This document shows, piece after piece, positions 17,851 to 26,263 of a DNA stretch of 64,000 nt. The stretch spans positions 218,309-282,308 of the forward strand of contig NZ_JAFMPK010000044.1 of NCBI RefSeq assembly GCF_017349295.1. Reading direction: 5' to 3'. Source of the DNA: Myceligenerans salitolerans (GTDB lineage Bacteria > Actinomycetota > Actinomycetes > Actinomycetales > Cellulomonadaceae). The notes below the pieces were generated by a model. It saw only the letters and a list, made by a program, of their open reading frames with translations. It did not search any database and was not told the origin of the DNA. A program made the translations under genes and the position numbers. Position 1 is the stretch's first letter. Every line of letters starts with the position of its first letter.

Positions 17851-17869
17851 ATCACGAGTTTGGAAACGT

Positions 17870-17898
17870 CATGTGAAGCGACAAGGATCCTTCACATG
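17870..17898 (+). promoter_or_regulatory. start-codon hairpin with the ribosome binding site in its loop
   Basis: CATGTGAAG (17870-17878) pairs perfectly with CTTCACATG (17890-17898). The right arm contains the ATG of the lipoprotein gene and the 11-base loop contains its AAGGAT Shine-Dalgarno. Folding would bury the start codon and present the ribosome site, so translation may be controlled by this structure. Confidence 0.5.
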
Positions 17899-18381
17899 CG
17901 TACCCCCATCATCGCTGCCGCCGTCGCAGGCGTACTCCTGCTGAGCGGCTGCTCCGTGGCCGGCGCCCAAGCCGGCGAGTCGGTCGTGACCCCCGCGGCC
18001 AGCCCTTCCGGCGAGAGCCGGATCGACCTGTCGGCGCCGGACACCCAGGTCGGGCTCAGCCAGGAGTACGACGTCGTCGGCGCCTGTGACGCCTTCTTCG
18101 GTGGCCACCGCCCGCTCGCCGGCAAGGTGCGGGCACTCGCGCCGGTGATCGCCCAGCCGCTCGACCCCTCGAGCACCCAGGCCCAGGTCTCGAAGATGAG
18201 CAATCAGATCTCGTCCCTGGTCGGCCTGTCGCCGAAGCGGCTCACCACGCACCTCGAACGCATCCGCGCCCCGTTCGACCAGGCCAAGCAGGGCAGTCCC
18301 GCCCGCCCGCAGGACGTGGTGACCGGCATCGAGTCGTTCAAGGCCACGTGTGTCCAGGAAGGCTGGGTCAAGGGCGTCTAG
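17896..18381 (+). CDS. lipoprotein of unknown function
   Basis: This 161-residue protein begins with a short basic n-region, a hydrophobic stretch and the lipobox LLSGCS, with the lipidated cysteine near residue 19. The mature part is soluble, mainly helical in its second half, and contains two more cysteines (GACDAFF near residue 60 and ATCVQEG near the end) that could form a disulfide. No family is recognised. AAGGAT seven bases upstream supports the ATG at 17896 rather than an in-frame ATG at 17860. The gene stands alone between two hairpins and is convergent with the PBP gene. Confidence 0.85.
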   Translation: MRTPIIAAAVAGVLLLSGCSVAGAQAGESVVTPAASPSGESRIDLSAPDTQVGLSQEYDVVGACDAFFGGHRPLAGKVRALAPVIAQPLDPSSTQAQVSKMSNQISSLVGLSPKRLTTHLERIRAPFDQAKQGSPARPQDVVTGIESFKATCVQEGWVKGV

Positions 18382-18401
18382 GTCTGCCGGGTCGGCGGCC
18401 T

Positions 18402-18421
18402 GCCGCGACCGCGGTCGCGGC
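18402..18421. terminator. perfect 20-bp palindrome between convergent genes
   Basis: GCCGCGACCGCGGTCGCGGC is fully self-complementary and lies between the convergent stops at 18381 and 18434. It can form a stem with a small loop in either transcript, so it is a plausible bidirectional terminator. Confidence 0.55.
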
Positions 18422-18433
18422 GGGCCCGCCCCG

Positions 18434-20470
18434 TCAGCCTCCCGTCAGGAAGTCCCGCATGATCGGTCCGGCGGTCGTCGAGCCGAAGTCTCCGTCCTCG
18501 ACGAACACCGCGACCCCGATGTCACCCTTGATCGCGACCATCCACACGTTCGTCCTGCCGTCGTTGCCCTCGGCGCTGCCGGTCTTCGCACCGACCACGC
18601 CGGTGACCCCGGCGAGCGCCTCCTGTGCCGACCCCTCCTCGACGACGCCTCCCATGAGCTCGCGGAGCGTGGCGGCCTCGTCCTCCTCCAGCGTGCCCGA
18701 CGGCGCCTCGCCGTCCTCGGTCTCGTCCGTGACCACGAGCACGGGGCTCACCGTGCTGCCGCCCGCGACGCTCGCGGCCACCGTCGCCATCGCCAGCGGT
18801 GACGCGAGGACCCGTGCCTGCCCGATGAACGAGGCCGCGTGGTCCGCCTCGCTGATGTCGTCGGCGGGCACCTCCCCGAGGTAGCCGGCCGCCCCGAGAC
18901 GCGACGCCTCCAGACCGAGGCCCAGCGACGCGGCGGCGTCGTGCAGGTCCTGCTGCGAGACGAGCTCGTGCTGTCCCACCATCGCGGTGTTGCACGAGTG
19001 CGCGAAGGCGGTCCGGAACGGCACGTCACCGAGCGCGTCGGCCGGATAGCCGTCGACGTTGTCGAACTCCTTGCCCACCACGATCTGCTCGGGGCACGAG
19101 ACGGTGCTGTCCGGCGTGAGGCCGTTGCGCAGCATTCCCAGGGCACTGGCGATCTTGAAGGTGGAGCCGGGCGGGTACTGACCGAGCATCGCCGTGTTGT
19201 ATCCCTGGCTGCCTTCGCCGGACGCCGCGGCCAGGACGCCACCGGTCGTGGCGTCGACCGCGACGATCGCGCTCGGTGAGTCCTCGCCCGCATCGGCGAG
19301 GACCTGCTCCGCGTGCTGCTGCATCGCGACGTCCAGGGTCAGTTCGACGGGTTCGCCGTCCTTCGCCTCCTTCGCCCAGAGCTCGCGCGGCTCGTCGTCG
19401 CCGTCCTCCTTCGCCGCCGTCACGCGGATTCCCGGCGTGCCGGCGAGCTGTTCGTCGTAGGCGGCCTGCAGGCCTGAGAGGCCGACGACGTCGCCTGCCT
19501 CCACGCGCCCGTCGGACTCCTCGATGATCTCCGCGGTGGCCTCTCCCGTGGTGCCCAGGATCGGGCGCGCGAAGTCGGCGGTGGGCGCCAGCGCACGTGT
19601 CCCCGGGATCAGCAGCACACCGGGCGTCTCCTCCAGCGCCTGCCTGTCGTAGTCGGGGTCGCTCACGCGGATGACGATCGCCTGCACGAAGGCTCGTTCG
19701 CCCGCCGCCTCGGTGCGCGCCACGAGGTCGTCGGTCGCCTCGTCGCCGAAGTCGAGCAGCTCGGCCAGGGTGCGTGCGGTCGCGCTCCACCGGGAGGCGT
19801 CGACGCGGGACTTGTCGACGCCCACCGTGAGGACGTCGCGCTCGGTCACGATCGTCTTCCCGCCCGCTCCGACGATGTCCGCCCGCCGCGGATCCACCCG
19901 CTCGACCGCCAGGCGTTCCCCGGACTCGAGCTCGGGCGCGAGCACGGCCGGGCTCCAGGCCGCCTGCCAGACGCCGGGCTCCCGCCCGTCGGCGCCCGGG
20001 TAGGTGAACTCGACGTCGGTCGTGTACTCCCAGGCCTCGTCCTCCGTGAAGGGCCAGGCCCAGGCGTAGGTGGCCGTGAACGACGCCGTCCCGTCGTCGG
20101 CCTCCACGACAGGGGTCGTCTCCGCCAGGGACACCTCGAACTCGGTGGACTCGAGGAGATCCGCGAACACCGCGTCGTACTGCTTCTCCGGGACCACCGA
20201 CGTCTCCGTCGTGACCGGGAAGTCAGCGAGTTCTCCCGTGCCCAGGGCGGTGCCGAAGTCCTCCGCCACGGGTTCGTGGGCGGGGATCGGTGGCTCGCGC
20301 AGCAGGAACCAGGCCAGCGCCGCGCCGGCCACGGCGACCGCCACGGCGGCGACGATGCCGAGCACCGCTCCCGTGCGACGACGCCTCGGGGCCTCCGCTG
20401 CCGGAGGCCCGGCGACGGGCGGGATCTGCTCGGCGGGCGGCGGTGTGTTCGGTCCGGGTTCGGGCTGCAC
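18434..20470 (-). CDS. class B penicillin-binding protein with MecA-like N-terminal domain
   Basis: The protein has 678 residues. A proline-rich cytoplasmic tail is followed by one transmembrane helix (residues 33-57), an NTF2-like MecA N-terminal domain (about 65-180), a PBP dimerisation domain (about 190-360) and a transpeptidase domain. The penicillin-interactive motifs are complete: STFK at 436-439 with the acylated serine, SCN at 492-494 and KTG at 629-631. It should cross-link peptidoglycan outside the membrane. MecA-type N-terminal domains occur in PBPs with low beta-lactam affinity, but the sequence alone does not establish that here. GTG at 20470 is seven bases after TAGCCT, indicating a leaderless transcript. 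Confidence 0.95.
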   Translation of the reverse strand: MQPEPGPNTPPPAEQIPPVAGPPAAEAPRRRRTGAVLGIVAAVAVAVAGAALAWFLLREPPIPAHEPVAEDFGTALGTGELADFPVTTETSVVPEKQYDAVFADLLESTEFEVSLAETTPVVEADDGTASFTATYAWAWPFTEDEAWEYTTDVEFTYPGADGREPGVWQAAWSPAVLAPELESGERLAVERVDPRRADIVGAGGKTIVTERDVLTVGVDKSRVDASRWSATARTLAELLDFGDEATDDLVARTEAAGERAFVQAIVIRVSDPDYDRQALEETPGVLLIPGTRALAPTADFARPILGTTGEATAEIIEESDGRVEAGDVVGLSGLQAAYDEQLAGTPGIRVTAAKEDGDDEPRELWAKEAKDGEPVELTLDVAMQQHAEQVLADAGEDSPSAIVAVDATTGGVLAAASGEGSQGYNTAMLGQYPPGSTFKIASALGMLRNGLTPDSTVSCPEQIVVGKEFDNVDGYPADALGDVPFRTAFAHSCNTAMVGQHELVSQQDLHDAAASLGLGLEASRLGAAGYLGEVPADDISEADHAASFIGQARVLASPLAMATVAASVAGGSTVSPVLVVTDETEDGEAPSGTLEEDEAATLRELMGGVVEEGSAQEALAGVTGVVGAKTGSAEGNDGRTNVWMVAIKGDIGVAVFVEDGDFGSTTAGPIMRDFLTGG

Positions 20471-20483
20471 CCTTGCGAGGCTA
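20471..20483 (-). promoter_or_regulatory. -10 element of a probable leaderless transcript (PBP gene)
   Basis: On the minus strand TAGCCT (20483-20478) is followed by seven bases and GTG at 20470. Confidence 0.6.
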
Positions 20484-20554
20484 GTGGAGCCCTCCGCTCA
20501 GGTCATGCACTAATACCGCAGATTCCCGGGTGAATCCGTGTGACGCATGCGGCG

Positions 20555-21250
20555 TCACCCGACCGGGGCCTCCTTGACGACCTCGCGCCACGCGACAGGA
20601 TCGAGCACCGCGCTGTCCTCCCGGCCGGCCCACCGTCGGGCGTCGTCGATGGTGTCCGCGAGCAAGGCACGCAGACGGGCATCGACGTCGGGCACGAACG
20701 CCTCGGAGATCCCCTGGACGGCGGTCGACACGACGCTCGGTGCGGCGTCCCGCACGAACCGCTTGGGGCGCACCGTGGTCCCGGCGCAGAACCGCTCCGC
20801 CCAGGCGGCGGTCTTGGGCACGGAGGCGAGCGCCGCGACCGATTCGGGCGCGAGGGTCCCGGAGGGCCGCTCGTCCAGCACGTCGAGCATGCGCTCCGCG
20901 CCGTAGATCGCCACGGCGAGGGTCTGCTGCCGGTCGGCCGGCGAGATGGGCAGCGCGGCCTGGGCCGCGCGCAACGCGATCCGGACGTCCCAGCGCTGGT
21001 CGTCGCTGGTCAGGCCGATCACGGACGGGATCAGCGGTGCGAGCTGCGGACGGGCGTGATCCGAGGTCAGGTCGTTGACGGCACGGGCGAGCATGGCCAC
21101 CAACGGGTGCGTGCACGACGGGTGGTCGCTCCATCTCTCACCCGCGAGGAACGAGGCGAGCTCCATGAAGCACGCGCCCTTCTTGGGGTTCCGGTGCTTG
21201 CCGCGTCCGAGCATCGGCAACATGTCGAAAGTTCCAGCGCTTGCAGTCAC
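20555..21250 (-). CDS. conserved-looking protein of unknown function
   Basis: This 231-residue soluble protein matches no family I can name. It has a cysteine-containing N-terminal motif (KKGACFMELASFLAGE near residue 25, then HPSCTHPLVAMLAR), followed by a mostly helical body. Two conserved-looking cysteines flanked by His-Pro could be redox or metal sites; that is speculation. The start is taken as GTG at 21250 after a GGGGGTGGA stretch; ATG at 21223 is an alternative. It is transcribed divergently from the GAF-PP2C-HATPase gene, sharing a 180-base region with it, so a regulatory link is possible. Confidence 0.75.
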   Translation of the reverse strand: MTASAGTFDMLPMLGRGKHRNPKKGACFMELASFLAGERWSDHPSCTHPLVAMLARAVNDLTSDHARPQLAPLIPSVIGLTSDDQRWDVRIALRAAQAALPISPADRQQTLAVAIYGAERMLDVLDERPSGTLAPESVAALASVPKTAAWAERFCAGTTVRPKRFVRDAAPSVVSTAVQGISEAFVPDVDARLRALLADTIDDARRWAGREDSAVLDPVAWREVVKEAPVG

Positions 21251-21430
21251 GATCCACCCCCAGTGTGGGTTCGATGCTTCGTCCAGTGTGCGCGCGGTGT
21301 GACGTGGATCGCAATACCTACACGGAGCCCGGGCCGCCGGAAGGCCCGTCGGCGGGCGGCTCCGGCCCGTCATCCCGCCGATATCCGCCGTCGGCGGGCG
21401 TGGCCGGACGTTTCCCGTGATACTGGGAAG

Positions 21431-23686
21431 ATGCCGACGGACCTCCAGGCCCTGAACGACCTGGCGCACGTCGGCCTCGGGACCCAGGCCGCCGACGAAG
21501 CCTTCGAGCGGTTCGCCCGACTGGTGCGCCGCCACCTCGCCGTGCCCGCGGCTGCCGTGGTGATCCTGGCCGACGACGCCGTGACGCCCCCGGAGCGGGA
21601 CGGGCACGAGCGGGCCGTCGCGAGAGCCACGACGGGTGACGAGTCACTCCGCGTGCGAACCGGGCTGGCCCTGCCGGTCGTCGACGCGGACGGCCCCCTC
21701 GTGGTCGAGGACGTCCGCGACCACGAGGCGTTCGGTGCGGGCCATGTCGTACGGGACCTGGGCGTCGTCGCCTACGCGGGCTTTCCCGTCCACGACCTGC
21801 GCGGTCGGCCCATCGGTGCGCTCGTCGCCGTGGACGACCGACCGCGGCGCTGGTCGCCGGAGGCACTCGCGACGCTCGAGGACCTCGCCGCCGCCTGCAG
21901 CGCGGAGTCCCGTCTCCAGTCCGAACGCGAAAGGGCTCGCCGCGTGCAGCATGCCGCGGTCCGTGCCAACCGGCGCAGCCGGTTCCTCCTGTCGCTCAGC
22001 GAGGCGTTCGCCGGCGCCCAGTCGGTGAACGATGTCGACGCCGTCATCGCGGACATCGGTACCACGGGCATCGGGGCGCGCTACTGCGGTCTCGCGCTCG
22101 TGGACACGGATCGGCGCGGAATCACGTACACGTCGCTGGCCCATGTCGAGCCGGGCTTCCCGGCGTCGTTCCGGCACGCCCGGCTCACCGATGCCCGACC
22201 GGTCTGCGAGGTCGTCCGCACCGGGAAGCCGCTCTTCTACGCGTCGGACGAGGAACTGATCGCCGCGTTCCCCGAGGTCGCGCCCTACAGCAACCACGGT
22301 CTGGGAGCACGCGCGTTCCTCCCGGTGCTCTCACCGAGCGGCACCGCGTTCGGCATCCGGCCGGGGGGCGTGGTCGGGGTCGTGATCTTCGTCTGGGAGC
22401 AGGAGGGGCGCAACGACCAGGACATGTTCGCGCTCGGCGCGGCCCTGGCGCAGTACGCCGGCGACGCGCTGGAACGTGCGTGGCTGCTGGACGAGCGCCG
22501 CCGGGCGGCGACGACGCTGCAGCGCTCGATGCTCAGCCGGCTGCCGCAGATCGCTCACCTGGATCTCGCCTGCACGTACTCGCCGGCCACCCGGTCGGAC
22601 CAGGTGGGGGGAGACTGGTACGACGCGGTCCGGCTGGACGACGAGGCGTCGATCTTCATGGTCGGCGACGTCACCGGGCACGACATGCACGCCGCGGCCA
22701 CGATGGGCCAGCTGCGTTCGCTGCTCCGGGCACTCGCGTGGAGTCACGACGCGGCGCCGTCCGAGCTGCTGCGGCTGCTCGACAAGGCGAACGACGGGCT
22801 CGGGCTGCGCGCGTCCGGCACGGCCGTGCTGGTGCGGCTGGACCGTGTCAAGCGCGGCGGCGGAACGTACGAGGTGACATGGTCGAGCGCCGGGCACCCG
22901 CCACCCCTCGTGCTCCGCCGGGACGGCAGCGTCGACCGGCTCGACGCGCGCAGCGACATGATGCTCGGCGTCGTGCCCAGCATTCGCCGGACCGACCACG
23001 CGACACTGCTACGTCCCGGCGAGACGCTGTTGCTGTACACCGACGGACTCACCGAGCAGCACTCCGCCTCCGACGACGAAGCACTCTCCGGACTCGAGAA
23101 GACGCTCGCGAGCCTCGCCGACACCGCCACGGCCGCCCTCCCGGTCACCCTGGTCCGTCGGCTGATCGGTCAGGACCAGCACGACGACGTCGCCGTGCTC
23201 GCGGTGCGGGTGCGCATGGCCGCCATGCCGAGCAACCGTTCGGAGCCCGGGACCGCGCGCGTGGAGCGCCGGGTCGCGGACGACCTGTCCGACCTCGCCC
23301 CGGCTCGGCTGTGGATCGACGACATGCTCGAGACGTGCGGGGTCCCGCTCGCCCAGCGCCGGACGATCACACTGCTGGCGTCGGAGATCCTGACGAACGC
23401 CCTGGACCACGGCCGGGCGCCGATCAGCGCGGAGCTCGACGTCGACCCCGACCGCGTCCGCGTCGGGGTGCGTGACGGCTCGTCGGTGCAGCCGCGTCTC
23501 AGGGACCCGGACGTGCGCGAGTTCGGCGGCCGGGGCATCCAGCTCCTCGAGCGGCTGGCGTCGCGCTGGGGCGTGGAACGGCACGTGGACGACGACGACG
23601 GCGGGCTCGACGAGGTCACCCGAGGAGGTCCCCGCACCCGGCGGCAGGGCAAGACCGTGTGGTTCGAGATCGACCGGGAGTCGTGA
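21431..23686 (+). CDS. GAF-GAF-PP2C (SpoIIE-type) phosphatase fused to an anti-sigma-like HATPase
   Basis: The protein has 751 residues. Two GAF sensor domains (about 10-155 and 190-345) precede a SpoIIE/RsbU-type PP2C phosphatase (about 370-590, with GGDWYDAV and VGDVTGHD supplying metal-binding aspartates and LLLYTDGLTE near the end). The last 140 residues are an RsbW-like ATPase domain (SEILTNALDHG as N box, VRDGSS and EFGGRGIQLLERLA as G boxes). Known partner-switching systems use separate phosphatase and anti-sigma kinase proteins; here both are in one chain with a sensor. It probably tunes a stress sigma factor, perhaps through an unlinked anti-sigma antagonist. The sigma gene follows after 51 bases. 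Confidence 0.92.
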   Translation: MPTDLQALNDLAHVGLGTQAADEAFERFARLVRRHLAVPAAAVVILADDAVTPPERDGHERAVARATTGDESLRVRTGLALPVVDADGPLVVEDVRDHEAFGAGHVVRDLGVVAYAGFPVHDLRGRPIGALVAVDDRPRRWSPEALATLEDLAAACSAESRLQSERERARRVQHAAVRANRRSRFLLSLSEAFAGAQSVNDVDAVIADIGTTGIGARYCGLALVDTDRRGITYTSLAHVEPGFPASFRHARLTDARPVCEVVRTGKPLFYASDEELIAAFPEVAPYSNHGLGARAFLPVLSPSGTAFGIRPGGVVGVVIFVWEQEGRNDQDMFALGAALAQYAGDALERAWLLDERRRAATTLQRSMLSRLPQIAHLDLACTYSPATRSDQVGGDWYDAVRLDDEASIFMVGDVTGHDMHAAATMGQLRSLLRALAWSHDAAPSELLRLLDKANDGLGLRASGTAVLVRLDRVKRGGGTYEVTWSSAGHPPPLVLRRDGSVDRLDARSDMMLGVVPSIRRTDHATLLRPGETLLLYTDGLTEQHSASDDEALSGLEKTLASLADTATAALPVTLVRRLIGQDQHDDVAVLAVRVRMAAMPSNRSEPGTARVERRVADDLSDLAPARLWIDDMLETCGVPLAQRRTITLLASEILTNALDHGRAPISAELDVDPDRVRVGVRDGSSVQPRLRDPDVREFGGRGIQLLERLASRWGVERHVDDDDGGLDEVTRGGPRTRRQGKTVWFEIDRES

Positions 23687-23724
23687 GAACCGGCCGCTCC
23701 GTCGTCAGTGTCAGTCACCCGGCG

Positions 23725-23737
23725 TAGCGTCAGACCC
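23725..23737 (+). promoter_or_regulatory. -10 element of a probable leaderless transcript (sigma factor)
   Basis: TAGCGT at 23725-23730 is followed by seven bases and ATG at 23738. It decides the start over an in-frame GTG at 23708. Confidence 0.6.
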
Positions 23738-24754
23738 ATGGCGCAATCCACACGCGTCGGGCCAGACCCCGAAAAGATCGATCCGGAACTCATCGCCACG
23801 CTCGAACGGCATCGCCGTGAGTTGACCGGATACTGCTATCGCATGCTCGGCGGGGCTTTCGACGCCGAGGACGCGGTCCAGGAGACGCTGCTGCGCGCAT
23901 GGCGCTCCTACGACCGCTTCGAGGGGCGTTCGTCGCTCCGCACGTGGCTGTACCGCATCGCGGGCAACGTCTGCCTCGACATGCTCGGTTCGAGCCGCGC
24001 CAAGCGCGAGCGTCCGATGGGCCTGGGCGCCGCTTCCGCCCCGGTCGTCGAGAGCCTCGCGGCCGAACTGCCGGAGGAGAGATGGATCGAGCCGGTGCCC
24101 GACGACCGCGTGCTTCCCGGGCCGGGTGACCCCGCGAACACGGCGGTCGCACGCGAGTCGGTGCGCCTGGCGTTCGTCGCGGCCCTGCAGGTCCTCCCGG
24201 CGAAGCAGCGTGCGGTCCTGGTGCTCCGCGAGGTGCTGCGCTGGCCGGCCCAGGAGGTGGCGGAACTGCTGGAGACCTCGGTTGCCTCGGTGAACAGCGC
24301 TCTGCAGCGGGCCCGCGCCACACTGTCCGAACGCGCGCTGCAGCTCGACACGGCCACCGCCACGCCGCGAACCGAGCCGTCCGAGAAGGAGAGCGCACTC
24401 CTCGAGCGCTACATCGACGCGTTCGAGCGGTACGACATGGACGGCCTGAGCGAACTCCTCCGCGAGGACGCCGTCATGAACATGCCGCCGTACGCGATGT
24501 GGCTCCAGGGCGTGGAGGACATCAGGGCATGGATGCTCGGTGTCGGGTCGGGCTGCCGAGGCTCTCGTTGCGTGCCCGTGCGCGCCAACGGCTCGGCGGC
24601 CTACGGGCAGTACCGTCCGGATCCGGCGGGTGGCTGGTTCCCCTGGGGTCTGGCCGTGCTGGAGAACGACGGGGAGAGGATCACGGGCATCACGACCTTC
24701 CGGTCCCCGGAACGGCTGTTCCCGTTGTTCGGCCTGGCCGACCACCTCGACTGA
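23738..24754 (+). CDS. ECF-type sigma factor with C-terminal SnoaL-like domain (SigG-like)
   Basis: This 338-residue sigma factor has region 2 at about residues 18-85 (YCYRMLGGAFDAEDAVQETL and the -10-binding helix with YDRFEGRSSLRTWLYRIA) and region 4 at about 145-200 (LPAKQRAVLVLREVLRWPAQEVAELL with VASVNSALQRAR). A SnoaL/NTF2-like extension fills residues 215-338, as in ECF groups that lack a separate anti-sigma factor and are controlled by their own tail. No anti-sigma gene is adjacent, in agreement with that. The GAF-PP2C-HATPase gene upstream could feed into it, but the two have separate promoters. Confidence 0.93.
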   Translation: MAQSTRVGPDPEKIDPELIATLERHRRELTGYCYRMLGGAFDAEDAVQETLLRAWRSYDRFEGRSSLRTWLYRIAGNVCLDMLGSSRAKRERPMGLGAASAPVVESLAAELPEERWIEPVPDDRVLPGPGDPANTAVARESVRLAFVAALQVLPAKQRAVLVLREVLRWPAQEVAELLETSVASVNSALQRARATLSERALQLDTATATPRTEPSEKESALLERYIDAFERYDMDGLSELLREDAVMNMPPYAMWLQGVEDIRAWMLGVGSGCRGSRCVPVRANGSAAYGQYRPDPAGGWFPWGLAVLENDGERITGITTFRSPERLFPLFGLADHLD

Positions 24755-24830
24755 GGGCGTCTCGGGGAACCCTGGGCGCGCCACGACACACGAGGCTCGG
24801 AGGCCTCGTGACGTGGCTCACACATGCCGA

Positions 24831-24842
24831 TAACCTCGGGGC
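24831..24842 (+). promoter_or_regulatory. -10 element of a probable leaderless transcript (usp-crcB operon)
   Basis: TAACCT at 24831-24836 is followed by six bases and GTG at 24843. Confidence 0.6.
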
Positions 24843-25316
24843 GTGACGATGAGATCCGTCGTGGTCGGCGTGGACCACAGACAACCGGACCTTCCTCGCC
24901 GTGCCGCGTCGCTCGTGCAGAGCCTGGGGGGATCGCTCGTCGAGATCGTCTGCCTGTGGGTGGACGAGAGCGCGATGACGGAGCCGAACGGCTTCACGGT
25001 GTCGGTCGACCCCGACATCGTGATGTCCGACGACCGGTACGCGGCCGACGTGCTCAACGGCCTCAACCGCTCGATGGCCGATGTCGGCCTGCCCTGGTGC
25101 GCGGTACGTGGCGCGGGTGATCCGGCGCGAGAACTGACCCGCGTCGCCGACGACGTGGGTGCGGCGATGATCGTGATCGGTGCCCGGCGCACCGGTCTGC
25201 GAGGCTGGGCGACGAGCATGGTGGGTGGCACGGTGGCGGGCCGCCTGGTCCACGACCAGCGCCGCCCTGTGGTCGTCCTGCCCGAACGCACGCCCGGCGA
25301 CGAGGACCCGGCGTGA
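24843..25316 (+). CDS. universal stress protein (UspA family)
   Basis: This 157-residue single Usp domain has the nucleotide-binding signature near the C-terminus: VIGARRTGLRGWATSMVGG, where the spaced glycines and the serine form the phosphate loop, ending in PVVVLP. An ATP-binding subtype is likely. It begins an operon with two crcB genes: its stop codon overlaps the first crcB start (GTGA). The link between a Usp protein and fluoride export is not standard and suggests a general ion- or acid-stress role for the operon. Confidence 0.92.
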   Translation: MTMRSVVVGVDHRQPDLPRRAASLVQSLGGSLVEIVCLWVDESAMTEPNGFTVSVDPDIVMSDDRYAADVLNGLNRSMADVGLPWCAVRGAGDPARELTRVADDVGAAMIVIGARRTGLRGWATSMVGGTVAGRLVHDQRRPVVVLPERTPGDEDPA

Positions 25317-25879
25317 ACACGACCGCCTCCGCCGGCCCGCATGCGGCATCGTGGAACTCGATGAACGCGTCGAGGAGCGAACTGCCGACGGTGCGGTCGC
25401 CCGGCCCGGACGGCCGCCGAGGCCTGCCCGCCCATCTGCGCCCCACGCTGATCGGGCTGGTGGCGCTCGGTGGCGCCGTGGGTTCCGCGGCGCGTTACGG
25501 CACGGAGGTCCTCCTGCCTGCCCCCGAGCTGACGGGCGGCTGGCCGTTGGCGACCCTTTGCGTCAACCTCCTCGGCGCGTTCGCCCTCGGCTTCGGTCTC
25601 GAGGCCCTGGCGCGCCCGGGACGGGAGACCCCGCGCCGCCGCAACGTGCGCCTCGTCGGCGGAACGGGATTCCTCGGCGGGTTCACGACGTATTCTGCCT
25701 TCGCCCTGGAGACCCAGCGGCTCCTCTCGGACGGGCAGGCAGGTACAGCGATCGCGTACGTGCTGGTCACGCTCGTCCTGGGCCTGTCGTGCTGCCTCGC
25801 GGGCGTTCTCCTCGGCGAGCGCGCAGGCGGCGCCCACCCGCGCCGGTCGCGGGCCGCCGCGACAGAAGGGTCTTCCTGA
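25313..25879 (+). CDS. crcB: fluoride channel subunit CrcB/FluC (first copy)
   Basis: This 188-residue protein contains a four-helix Fluc fold at about residues 45-170. Family landmarks are GGAVGSAARYG near residue 50, the asparagine in LCVNLLGAFALGF (pore-lining helix 2), and GGTGFLGGFTTYSAFALE with the sodium-site glycine/threonine turn. Residues 1-40 form an unusual hydrophilic N-terminal extension that most CrcB proteins lack. It overlaps the Usp gene upstream and the second crcB gene downstream, consistent with a heterodimeric dual-topology channel that exports fluoride. Confidence 0.95.
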   Translation: MNTTASAGPHAASWNSMNASRSELPTVRSPGPDGRRGLPAHLRPTLIGLVALGGAVGSAARYGTEVLLPAPELTGGWPLATLCVNLLGAFALGFGLEALARPGRETPRRRNVRLVGGTGFLGGFTTYSAFALETQRLLSDGQAGTAIAYVLVTLVLGLSCCLAGVLLGERAGGAHPRRSRAAATEGSS

Positions 25880-26262
25880 TGAACCTGCTGCTCGTCGCCG
25901 GGGGCGGCGCGGTCGGCGCGGTCGCGCGCTTCGTCGTCGACGGCACGATCCGTTCGCGAAGTCACGGGCCGTTCCCCTGGGGCACGTTCGTGGTGAACGT
26001 CGCCGGATCCCTGGTGATCGGCCTCGTCGCCGGGTTCATCCTGTTCGCCGGCCACGAGCCCGGCGACGTCGCGCCCTGGCGGCTCGCCCTCGCCACCGGC
26101 CTGTGCGGGGGCTTCACGACGTTCTCCACCGCCATGGTCGAGGCGGTACGCCTCGCTCGGTCGGGCCGCACGCGGTGGGCCCTGGCGGGCGTGCTCGGCA
26201 CGCTCGGAGCGACGGTGACCGCGGTGGCCGCCGGTATCGCCGTCGTCGGTCTGGTCACCTGA
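25879..26262 (+). CDS. crcB: fluoride channel subunit CrcB/FluC (second copy)
   Basis: This 127-residue four-helix protein shares all Fluc landmarks: GGGAVGAVARFVVD, the helix-2 asparagine in FVVNVAGSLVIG, and GLCGGFTTFSTAMVE. The ATG shares its first base with the stop codon of the first crcB (TGATG). Paired crcB genes usually encode antiparallel heterodimers, so both products are needed. A strong bidirectional terminator follows one base after the stop codon. I saw no recognisable fluoride riboswitch before the operon. Confidence 0.96.
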   Translation: MNLLLVAGGGAVGAVARFVVDGTIRSRSHGPFPWGTFVVNVAGSLVIGLVAGFILFAGHEPGDVAPWRLALATGLCGGFTTFSTAMVEAVRLARSGRTRWALAGVLGTLGATVTAVAAGIAVVGLVT

Positions 26263-26263
26263 C

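Noticed and set aside
24755-24842. Fluoride riboswitch before the usp-crcB operon
   Set aside because: The gap is only 88 bases and the -10 element abuts the start codon, leaving no leader for an aptamer. No conserved crcB motif was seen.
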